Source: Deltaproteobacteria bacterium
GTDB taxonomy: Bacteria; Myxococcota_A; UBA9160; JAJDAL01
Assembly (NCBI GenBank): GCA_029261875.1
Contig: JAJDAL010000054.1
Location: 186,001-250,000, forward strand
Length of the DNA: 64,000 nt
Reading direction: 5' to 3'
How positions within the stretch are numbered: position 1 is the first letter of the stretch; each line of letters begins with the position of its first letter. A model generated the notes under the pieces. That model was not told the origin of the DNA and ran no database searches. It worked only from the letters and a program-made list of their open reading frames with translations. Position numbers and translations under genes: made by a program. Of the stretch, positions 1 through 7,441 are shown in pieces.

Positions 1-573
1 GAGCAACGCTTCTGCGGAAAGTGTAGGGATCGAGTTCACGTCCTGGATGGCGCGCAGTGGATGCTTGGCCGCGGCATGTGCCAACTCGTGCGCGATGATC
101 GCAGCCAATTCATCTTCGTCCCTCGCGAAGTCGAGTACACCGCGATGCAGCAGGATCAATCCTGCCGGACACGCGAAGGCATTGACGCTCGGCGAATCCA
201 TCAAGGCGAAGTGGTATCCGCCGTAGACTTCCGGACGGTCCGAAGCGCCGGCCAACGTGAGTCCGATCCGCGTTACGTAGTCCGTGGCGGCGGGGTCGTC
301 GTAGCGCGGCGTCTGCTGAAAGAGACGCGCCGCCAAGGTCCGAGCGAGAAAGAATTCTTGACGCGGCGTGATGTCCTGGTGGCTTCGGGCATACCGCAAG
401 CCACCCTGGGCGACGGCTCGAAGGGCCGATTTCGCGAGTTCGCGCTCCCGCTTCGAGATCCCAACGCTGGATGCGGCTCCATCGGCGACGACCGTTGCCG
501 CCTGTCGCACGCTGCACCCGCCGACGGCCGAAATCGAAAGTGCCGCCAGGATTGCGGCGCTAGTGCGAATCAT
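1..573 (-). CDS. M48 family metallopeptidase lipoprotein (C-terminus cut by window edge)
   Basis: The visible 191 residues begin with a lipoprotein-type signal (MIRTSAAILAALSISAVGGC, Cys20), so the protein is probably anchored in the envelope. Near residue 170 is IIAHELAHAAAKH, the HExxH zinc motif of M48 (Oma1/BepA/LoiP-like) peptidases; in this family the His pair binds zinc and the Glu activates water. BepA/LoiP-type members perform quality control of envelope proteins. The third zinc ligand lies beyond the left edge. The ATG at 571-573 is preceded by GGAGG about 4-5 nt upstream. The gene overlaps the end of the SH3-like gene by 14 bp and is the last visible gene of a four-gene minus-strand operon. 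The family call is firm; the substrate is unknown. Confidence 0.85.
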   Translation of the reverse strand, partial: MIRTSAAILAALSISAVGGCSVRQAATVVADGAASSVGISKRERELAKSALRAVAQGGLRYARSHQDITPRQEFFLARTLAARLFQQTPRYDDPAATDYVTRIGLTLAGASDRPEVYGGYHFALMDSPSVNAFACPAGLILLHRGVLDFARDEDELAAIIAHELAHAAAKHPLRAIQDVNSIPTLSAEALL

Positions 574-1069
574 CGGCCACCTCCGAAAACTCACCCAGCT
601 GACCCTCGCGACGAAATTCGAGCAGGCTCACCCCCGGCGTGGGGTAACGGGGTTGCTCGATCATCCGATCGACCGGTGTGTAGTCGAGCGCCTCGCGGTT
701 CGCGTAGGCGGTTTCCACTTCGGGTCCGAAGCCCTTTTGCGCTGCGTAGGTGTCGCGTTGGCTTTGCGGGGTTCCCAGGAGCTTGCTCCAATCCCGGTTG
801 CTGCCCTCATCGCGCACCGCAGATTCACGGATATAGCCGGTTCACCCAGCCGGAGAGAGGATCTCGACCCAACCGTTCTCGGCACTCATGGCCTTGAGCG
901 CGGCGCCTTCGGGCACGACACCCACGGGCTTCGAGAAGTGTTTTGGCTGCGCGTGAACCGTGGCTCGATCGAGCACGACGAAAACGAATTGTCCCCGGTC
1001 GATCGCCATCAGTCCGAGGGTCATCAGCGACAAAGCCAGAACGAATTGGCGTTGCAACGGATGCCTCAT
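560..1069 (-). pseudogene. SH3-like domain envelope protein, interrupted by in-frame TGA at 842-844
   Basis: Reading from ATG 1067-1069 gives an N-terminal hydrophobic segment (residues 9-22), then an SH3b-like domain (VGVVPEGAALKAM, then ENGWVEILSPAG). Codon 76 is TGA. The same frame continues TGYIRESAV and about 93 further codons to a stop at 560. The two halves join as one SH3 domain: the family's usual turn is DGRTGYI, so the TGA sits where Arg (CGA) is expected. One C-to-T change would explain it. Seen: both halves are in the same frame with no shift. Inferred: a recent nonsense mutation, a sequencing error, or (less likely) UGA recoding. The start overlaps the stop of the cyclase gene (ATGA), and the end overlaps the M48 gene by 14 bp. 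An alternative is a real 75-aa truncated protein. Confidence 0.7.
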
Positions 1070-3273
1070 TCCATCTTCCTCAGATCGTTGACAGCGTCCC
1101 AATCGGGACCCGGAGGGGCGTGATGCAGCTCGACACAATGTTCGAGGTACCAGCGAGACGGTCCATCCATTGGATCCATCTGCAGGCAACCCTCGAAGGC
1201 CGCGATGGCCTCGCCGAATCGACGTATTCGGTACAACGCGAGTCCCTCTTGAAAACGCTCGCGCAGCTCGGATTGAGCCGGTGTGAGCTCGCCAGAAAGG
1301 GAGAGCAACTCGAATACGCGGGTGGACTCCTTGCGGCCTTGGACGCGGAAACAGCCCAGTTCGCGGGTTTCGATGCCACTGGAGGCATGTTGGGCTGTGC
1401 TCTCGCTGATCAAGATCCCCGTACCGAGCGACTTGTTGGCCGCTTCCAAGCGGGAACCGAGGTTGACTGCGTCGCCGATCATCGTGTAGTTGAAGCGTCC
1501 GCCGCTCGAGGACCGGAAACCCATGAAGCCCACCACGGCCGAGCCGGTATGGATGCCGATCCGAGCGCTCAGCCCGGTTTCGCCCTGTCCCAGATCCTCG
1601 CGGAAGCGGGCGAGGGCAGCTTGGTTGCGCAGGGCGGCGCGGCACGCATGCAGGGCGTGATCTGGATTCGGCATCGGCGCATTCCAGAACGCCACGATGG
1701 CGTCGCCAACGTATTTGTCGATGGTGGCCCCTTCCTCGTGAAGGATCCTGCACATCGCCGTCAGGTAGTCGTTGACGAGGTCCACCACCGCGTGGGGATC
1801 GCGATCCTCCGAGAACTGGGTGAAGCCGGCCAGGTCCGAAAAAAAGATCGAGATCTCCTGGCGCTCGCCCCCCAGGCGCAGCTGGCTCAGATCGCCGAGC
1901 ACGCTGTTGACGATGGCGGGTGGCAGGAAATGCTCGAGCGCATAGCGGGCCTCGCGCTGGCCGCGCCCGGCAGTGACCGAGTGCCAAACCGCGGCACCCG
2001 TGTAGGAAAGTGCGGCACCGACCAGGGGCGCCACGAGTTCCAGCCGAATGTCCCGATATCGAAACAGTAGAAACGCAGACACGCCATATCCGACCAGCAG
2101 CGCGGCGACACCCAGTGTTGCGCGCAGATGTCGAGTAGACATCACGAGAAAAGCGGGTACGAAGCAGCCCACTGCGAGGAACAAGAGGGTCGTCCAGTCG
2201 GGTGGGGGGCGAAGAAAATTGCTGTTCATCAGATTGTCGATGGCGGCCGCGTGAAACTCGACACCCGCCATCTCCGTCGCGAAGGGATTCTCTCGCAGAT
2301 CCAGGAGACCTCCCGCGTCGGAGCCCAACAGCAGGATGCGGTCCCCCAATGCGCGGCGAAGGTCGTCCGGGTCCATGTTCATGGTTTCTGCGAACCCGTA
2401 TACGGGGTAGGTGCGCGCTCCGCCGTGAAATCGAAGGGCCAGTAGACTCCGGTCGTTCCGTGCTCCGCGTACCCGGACCCGTTCGGTCGGAATTGCGCGA
2501 CTCCCCAGCAGAATACGACCCTCCCGCACTTCCAGTGCGGAATCGCCCGCGATGAGGTCGCGCGCGATTCGCAAGCCGGGGCTTGGGTACAAGCGTCCGG
2601 CGTGCTCGGTCAATAGCGGGTAGTGGCGGCCGATCTTGTCTCCGTCCGGGTGGAAGGTCACGTCGACCACGCCGCGGCTCGATTCCGCGAGAGCGCGGGC
2701 CAGGGCACCGTGCGGAAGCGTGATCCCCTTGGCGCGGGGAAGCGCGAGCGAGTCGTCGCTCGTTGCGTCGACGGCGAAGATCGACTTTTCCTGTTGCGAG
2801 AGCGTTCCGATCTCGTCGTGCAGGTGGAACATCGCCGCCAGGTACACGTTGCCAGCGCGGCGGATTGCGTCGGCGAACAGACGATCGTCCGCGGCCGAAT
2901 AGGCGGACTGCTCGGTGTAGAGCATGTCGAAAAAGACTGCGCGCGGCTTCGCCGGCGCGAGATGATCCAGTAGCTCGCCGTAGACGGCTCTCGGCCAGGG
3001 CCAGCTCAGCTGAAGTTCGCGGGCCGCGCGTTCGATGTCGGCCTGGCTGATGTTGATGATCGCGAGCGCGGGATCGGCGCGCTTCGCATCCGAAGCCCAG
3101 CGAAAGCGCACATCCACACTCGCGGATTCGAGCCGAGTCAGCCAGCCGCTCTCCTGCAGCGAGAATGTGCACACCAGCGAAAGTGCGCCGATCGCCGCTA
3201 CCGCGTAGCGACGTGTGATCGACGGCGATGCATTCTGGATGTGCTTGCTGCGGGCAGACGTCGTTGTTGCCAC
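1066..3273 (-). CDS. CHASE2-domain membrane adenylate/guanylate cyclase (class III)
   Basis: 735 aa. One N-terminal membrane helix (about 22-40) leads into an extracytoplasmic CHASE2 sensor domain (about 45-345). Three helices follow (361-378, 385-404, 411-430), then a class III cyclase domain (about 470-660). In the catalytic domain FFSDLAGFT supplies the first metal Asp (D480), YVGDAIVAFW the second, and NLGSRLEAANK the transition-state Asn/Arg pair, so it looks active. IDKYVGD carries the Lys typical of ATP specificity, so cAMP is more likely than cGMP. The C-terminus contains a TPR-like stretch (GLALYRIRRFGEAIAAFEGC). It is second in the operon, 18 bp after the thioredoxin-like gene, and its stop overlaps the SH3-like start. 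The signal sensed is unknown. Confidence 0.92.
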   Translation of the reverse strand: MATTTSARSKHIQNASPSITRRYAVAAIGALSLVCTFSLQESGWLTRLESASVDVRFRWASDAKRADPALAIINISQADIERAARELQLSWPWPRAVYGELLDHLAPAKPRAVFFDMLYTEQSAYSAADDRLFADAIRRAGNVYLAAMFHLHDEIGTLSQQEKSIFAVDATSDDSLALPRAKGITLPHGALARALAESSRGVVDVTFHPDGDKIGRHYPLLTEHAGRLYPSPGLRIARDLIAGDSALEVREGRILLGSRAIPTERVRVRGARNDRSLLALRFHGGARTYPVYGFAETMNMDPDDLRRALGDRILLLGSDAGGLLDLRENPFATEMAGVEFHAAAIDNLMNSNFLRPPPDWTTLLFLAVGCFVPAFLVMSTRHLRATLGVAALLVGYGVSAFLLFRYRDIRLELVAPLVGAALSYTGAAVWHSVTAGRGQREARYALEHFLPPAIVNSVLGDLSQLRLGGERQEISIFFSDLAGFTQFSEDRDPHAVVDLVNDYLTAMCRILHEEGATIDKYVGDAIVAFWNAPMPNPDHALHACRAALRNQAALARFREDLGQGETGLSARIGIHTGSAVVGFMGFRSSSGGRFNYTMIGDAVNLGSRLEAANKSLGTGILISESTAQHASSGIETRELGCFRVQGRKESTRVFELLSLSGELTPAQSELRERFQEGLALYRIRRFGEAIAAFEGCLQMDPMDGPSRWYLEHCVELHHAPPGPDWDAVNDLRKME

Positions 3274-3291
3274 GGAACCCCCGGTGGCTCG

Positions 3292-4476
3292 CTAGCGGGC
3301 TGCGGACCAGCGATGGGTTTCTCGGGGTGCGTAGAGGGAATCGTCGGCGTGTTCCTTCCAGAAGACGCGTGCGCGGTCCACGAGCGCGTCACCCTTTTCG
3401 CTCCAGTTCTGCCCGGTGACGATTCCCAGGGCTCGCGCGGCTCGGATTCGCAAGGAGGGTGGAACCGGCAGGCTGGCCGGCGAGAACTCGATTCCCATCC
3501 GATCCGCTCGAGCGCGGGCTTCGGCATAGAGGCGCTCCCGCTCCGTTTTGTTGACGTGGCGATAAAACGCCTCGACATGTTCGGCCGCCCAGGGCTCGAA
3601 CGGGGAATCGTCGCTGATGAATTCGCCTAGCGATTGAATGGAGAGCTCGCGAATTCCGGGAACCAGGTTGTCTTCTTCTCCCGGTTCGGGGAATTTCAAC
3701 AATTCGATGACGCCGGGCCACGGTACGGCCCCGTGGTTGACGAGATAGCGCGCCGTCGAGAGTCGGCCGTCGACGTTGCAGTGGGCACTTTCGACCATTT
3801 CCCGATCGACGCTCGCGCGAAGAGCGGCCAGACCTGCGGAATCGTTCGCCATGGCCTTGGCGGACTGGAATCGGTCGTAGAACCGATGGGCTTGCTCGGA
3901 CACATCGTTGTAGGGGTGTTTATCGACCATGTGACTCACGCACTGACAGCCCGAGACGCCGAAATTGTGCTGGCCCTGGGAGTCGATCATCGTGAACCAA
4001 CCGTAGCCGTAGTGGAGCCACGGAATCCGACCGAAGGACTCACCCCACTCGCTCAAGGCGGGCAGATAGCTCGGGAAATACTCCGTGACATCGATGCGAA
4101 CGGGGACCGTCGCCTGATTGATCCATTCCACCAGCTCGGGATCTTCTGCCATGCGAAACTGCAGGGCGTCGTGGCCCACTCAACACTGTTCGGCGCGTGG
4201 GTTCCCCAGGTATTTGACGTAGACGAGGACGAAGATCGGCTTTTCTTCCGCGCTGGCGCGCGCGATCGCCGCATCGAGATCCGGCTCCCAGTCCACCGGT
4301 GCGCGCACCCACTCGCCGCGTTCGAGGCTGTGGGTGAAGCGGGTGAGCCATGCGTTTTCTGATTCGCCCGAATGGGCGGCCACGAAGGCGCGTACCTGGG
4401 GACTGGCGGACGCGGCGATCGCCACTGCGCTGATCGCAAATAGGGCCATCCAGGTGCGCGGTTTCGGAAACTTCAT
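3292..4476 (-). CDS. Thioredoxin-fold protein with Cys-TGA motif; candidate selenoprotein
   Basis: ATG at 4474-4476 has GAGGAG nine nt upstream. The first 98 codons encode a membrane or signal segment (about 8-26) and the beginning of a thioredoxin-like domain (EEKPIFVLVYV). Codon 98 is Cys (TGT), codon 99 is TGA, and the same frame continues VGHDALQF, then MAEDPELVEWIN and VPVRIDVTEYF, the rest of a thioredoxin-7/DUF255-like fold, to a stop at 3292 (394 codons). The Cys-TGA pair aligns with the start of the usual CxxC redox site, where selenocysteine is known to replace Cys. A hairpin fitting the bacterial SECIS rules follows (separate entry). A CQC pair occurs later. If the TGA is a true stop, this is a pseudogene or a 295-aa protein from GTG 4177-4179. 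First gene of the operon; its electron partner is unknown. Confidence 0.6.
4148..4167 (-). promoter_or_regulatory. SECIS-like hairpin downstream of in-frame TGA
   Basis: On the minus strand, GCCCTGC (4167-4161) can pair with GCATGGC (4154-4148), giving six pairs and one C-U mismatch. The 6-nt loop is AGTTTC. The stem starts 12 nt after the TGA (4182-4180), so the loop starts 19 nt after it, and the loop has a G in its first two positions. These are the known bacterial SECIS criteria (TGA-to-loop distance about 16-37 nt, G early in the loop). The criteria are permissive, so this supports selenocysteine insertion but does not prove it. Confidence 0.4.
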
Positions 4477-4617
4477 CGCCAGACGCTCCTCGAACGTGTA
4501 CACCCGTACATCGGCCAGAGGCGGTTTTTCCCTTAACTTCCGGTCCTGTCAGCGGATTGTCGCTCCGGGCCCGGCGGATTCGGGGTGTGACACAATGGCC
4601 CGCACGGAGGCTCCCCA

Positions 4618-4860
4618 TTGACCGACGAGGACGAAGAGCAGGGCGTAGAACTCTCTCCGGATCAGCTCAGCGCTGAAGCCTTGGAGGGGCTGATCGAGGA
4701 ATTCGTGACGCGCGACGGCACGGACTACGGCGTGGTGGAGCGGGAAGTTGCGGAGAAGGTGGCCCAGGTCCGAGCCCAACTGATCTCGGGGGATGCCCGA
4801 ATCGTGTTCGACCCGAAGAGCGAATCCGTCAGTATCGTGCTGACGCGATCCCTCGAATGA
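4618..4860 (+). CDS. yheU: YheU family (UPF0270) small protein
   Basis: 80 aa acidic protein. The core LSAEALEGLIEEFVTRDGTDYG, then VAQVRAQLISGDARIV, matches the YheU family, whose members are 70-80 aa and carry the same ETL-LIE-FV-REGTDYG signature. The cellular role is not established. The start is TTG at 4618 with GGAGG eight nt upstream; no ATG is available in frame. Divergent from the thioredoxin-like operon (141 bp between starts) and convergent with the acyl-CoA dehydrogenase. Confidence 0.8.
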   Translation: MTDEDEEQGVELSPDQLSAEALEGLIEEFVTRDGTDYGVVEREVAEKVAQVRAQLISGDARIVFDPKSESVSIVLTRSLE

Positions 4861-4870
4861 CGATGGGCGG

Positions 4871-6085
4871 CTAGCGCTTCAGGTATTTCTCGAGCTCCAG
4901 TCGCGCGACCATGGCCCGGTGTACCTCGTCGGGGCCGTCGGCCAGGCGCAGTGCGCGCGCCATTCCCATCAGGTAGTTGAGTTCGGGATCGGCCATTCCT
5001 TCGCCGCCGTGGATCTGGATGGCCGCGTCGACGACTCGCTGGAGCACATTCGGCGCGACGACCTTGATGGCCGAGATGTCCACCAGCGCGCCGAAAGTCC
5101 CCACGGTGTCGAGCGCCCATGCGGCTTTGAGGGTGAGGAGTCGCGCCTGATCGATCGCCATGCGGCAATCCGCGATGATGTCGCGGTTGCCACCGAGGTT
5201 GGCGAGCGGCTTTCCAAAAGCCACCCGCGCGACAGCGCGCTCGCAAAGGCGTTCCAATGCCCGCTCGGCCGCACCGATGGCGCGCATACAGTGGTGGATT
5301 CGGCCGGGGCCCAGGCGACCTTGTGCGATCTCGAAACCGCGTCCGGGCCCTGCGATGAAATGGTCGAGCGGCAACCGGACGTCTTCGAAGCGGATCTCAG
5401 CATGGCCGTGGGGCTCACCCAGGTGCCCGAGAACCGGCACCATGCGGACGATCGTCACGCCCGGGGCGTCCATGGGTACGATCACCATGGAGTGACGCCC
5501 GTGACGGGCGGCGTCGGGATCCGTCACACCCATGAAGATCAGGAATCGACAGCGCGGATCTCCCGCTCCGCTCGTCCACCACTTGAGCCCGTTGATCACC
5601 ACCTCGTCGTCCACCACCTCGCAGGTGGCCTCCATGTTCGTGGCATCACTCGAGGCCACGCCGGGTTCGGTCATCGCGAAGCCCGAGCGGATTTCGCCGG
5701 CCAGCAGCGGGGTGAGCCACTTCCGCTTCTGGTCCTCGGATCCGTACTTCACCAGGACCTCGGCATTGCCCGTGTCCGGTGCGCTGCAGTTGAAGACTTC
5801 CGGAGCCAGGAAGCTGCGGCCGGTGATCTCGGCGATCGGCGCGTATTCCCGATTGTCGAGGCCCGCGCCGTATTGTTCGTCCGGCAGAAAGAGGTTCCAG
5901 AGGCCGAGCCCGCGCGCCTCGGCCTTGAGCTCCTCCAGGACCGGCGGAATGCGCCACTTTCGCCACTCGTCGGTGTGTTGGAGTTGATCCCGGTAGGTCG
6001 GCTCGTTCGGCACGACTCGTTCGTGGACGAATCGTTCGACCTGGTCCATCACGAGACGGGCTCGCTCGGAATGCTCGAAATCCAT
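4871..6085 (-). CDS. Acyl-CoA dehydrogenase (ACAD10/11-like)
   Basis: 404 aa from ATG 6083-6085, preceded by GGGGGTG; an upstream ATG would add 17 poorly conserved residues. FAD flavoenzyme of the acyl-CoA dehydrogenase family, oxidising acyl-CoA to enoyl-CoA and passing electrons to ETF. Landmarks: FAMTEPGVASSDATN (flavin and substrate loop), NGLKWWTSGAGDPRC, the middle beta domain around VPVLGHLGEPHGHAEI, and the C-terminal IQIHGGEGMADPELNY then DGPDEVH. The WWTSGA and HGHAE signatures point to the ACAD10/11-like branch rather than the short-chain enzymes. Convergent with yheU at 10 bp. The substrate chain cannot be told from sequence. Confidence 0.92.
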   Translation of the reverse strand: MDFEHSERARLVMDQVERFVHERVVPNEPTYRDQLQHTDEWRKWRIPPVLEELKAEARGLGLWNLFLPDEQYGAGLDNREYAPIAEITGRSFLAPEVFNCSAPDTGNAEVLVKYGSEDQKRKWLTPLLAGEIRSGFAMTEPGVASSDATNMEATCEVVDDEVVINGLKWWTSGAGDPRCRFLIFMGVTDPDAARHGRHSMVIVPMDAPGVTIVRMVPVLGHLGEPHGHAEIRFEDVRLPLDHFIAGPGRGFEIAQGRLGPGRIHHCMRAIGAAERALERLCERAVARVAFGKPLANLGGNRDIIADCRMAIDQARLLTLKAAWALDTVGTFGALVDISAIKVVAPNVLQRVVDAAIQIHGGEGMADPELNYLMGMARALRLADGPDEVHRAMVARLELEKYLKR

Positions 6086-6203
6086 GTCGCTACACCCCCG
6101 AGCCGACGTGAAAATTGGGAGAACCGCGTCGGCCACGATGACTGTAGTTTGGGCTACCGCCGAGCCGTTTCCCAGGGGCCCGCTCTACGGGTTGCGGTCG
6201 AAT

Positions 6204-7169
6204 CTACGGTTTCTCGGGCGAGGCTGGAAAGGCCTCGGGTGCCGCGATCGGGGCGGTTTGGGTCGGAATCCGCTCTCGTGCTTCTACGGGATGGGGAGCC
6301 CGCAGGAAGAGGAACACTCCCGTTGCGGTGAGGATCAGGCCCAAGCTTTGCGATTCGGTAGGGATCTCTCCGAGCAACGTGAAGCTGGCGACCAGGGAGA
6401 GGAGTGGGATCGACGGAACGACGACCGCGGTGGCGCGGGCCAGGTCGAGGCGAGCGATTGCCTGGTACCACAAGAGCGTTCCCACGTAGCCGAGTACGAC
6501 GCCTTGAAGCGCCAGCAACGGAAGTTGGGCCATGATCGCGGAACGATCCGCGAGGCCCGTTTCTCCGCCGCTGACGAACCAATAGAGGACGACGAAAATC
6601 CCGCCGTAGACGTAGCGCGCGCCGGTCAGCACGAGCGGCGGAACGCCCAGTAAACGGCGGAGTGCGACCAGGTGACTCAGCTGCCAGCAAAGAGGAGTCA
6701 GGAGAAGGATCCCCACGCCGACGGGATCCGCGAATCCCGCGTCACCGAGCGCGAGAACGATTCCCCCGATGAGAACGCCAATGGCGACGAGCCGGCGCGG
6801 CGTTGGGCGGTGTCCGAGGAAGATCCAGGACATGATCAGGGAATAGATCGGTTCGGCCTGAAGACACAGAACCGTGTCGATGGCCGAAGAGCGCTCGGCG
6901 CCGATGAAAAACAGGATGAAGGCCAGCGTCGTTCCCAGGAATCCCACGAGCGCCAGGTAGGGCGCGGTGGAACGTTGGACCAATTGACGAAGTTGTCCGC
7001 GCGTGCCGAGTACGATTGCGGCGGTAAGGCCCCCGAATCCCGTGGTGGCTGCGGTGACGAACAGGGGGTCGGCAGCCGTCGTCGTGAGCTTGGCAACCGC
7101 GGGGTAGAAGGCGCCGTTGAGGGCGCACAAGCCCGCGAACACGAGTCCCAAGCGCTCGGTTTGTTCCAC
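6204..7169 (-). CDS. EamA family (DMT superfamily) transporter
   Basis: 321 aa from a GTG at 7167-7169. About ten hydrophobic helices arranged as two EamA repeats, each with the typical small-residue-rich helix ends (AAATTGFGGLTAAIVL; SLVASFTLLGEIPTESQSLG). EamA proteins export or import small metabolites such as amino acids or drugs; the substrate is not predictable here. The start is uncertain: the frame stays open upstream to 7433, but that extension is hydrophilic, Arg-rich and not transporter-like. Lies 118 bp downstream (minus strand) of the acyl-CoA dehydrogenase start and divergent from the MscS gene, with 272 bp between starts that must hold both promoters. Confidence 0.82.
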   Translation of the reverse strand: MEQTERLGLVFAGLCALNGAFYPAVAKLTTTAADPLFVTAATTGFGGLTAAIVLGTRGQLRQLVQRSTAPYLALVGFLGTTLAFILFFIGAERSSAIDTVLCLQAEPIYSLIMSWIFLGHRPTPRRLVAIGVLIGGIVLALGDAGFADPVGVGILLLTPLCWQLSHLVALRRLLGVPPLVLTGARYVYGGIFVVLYWFVSGGETGLADRSAIMAQLPLLALQGVVLGYVGTLLWYQAIARLDLARATAVVVPSIPLLSLVASFTLLGEIPTESQSLGLILTATGVFLFLRAPHPVEARERIPTQTAPIAAPEAFPASPEKP

Positions 7170-7441
7170 TAGCGGGTGTTCGCGGCAGATGACATGGCGG
7201 GATCCTAGCCGGCTTCGCGGGGCGATCGCGGTTTCCCGATCCACGCCGGTCTTCGGGGGTTCGTCGCTGTTTCGGAGGCGCTTTGTCGGGTGTCCCGCGG
7301 GCAGCGGCGAACCTCGCCCAGCTCGCGACCGCGCGTAGATCGATGGGTTGTGTGTTGAATTGGACACATGGTCTGTCCCGAGGGATCGCTCTTCTCTTCC
7401 CTCGGTACACTGGGCTTCCCGATGCGCATCCACGCTGCGCG

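Noticed and set aside
4919..6331. A 470-codon plus-strand frame opposite the acyl-CoA dehydrogenase
   Set aside because: Antisense shadow; no motif or SD, and the minus-strand product is a full acyl-CoA dehydrogenase.
6204..7433. Longer EamA protein starting at 7433
   Set aside because: The extra N-terminus is hydrophilic and Arg-rich and overlaps the expected promoter region; a GTG at 7167-7169 gives a normal-length transporter.
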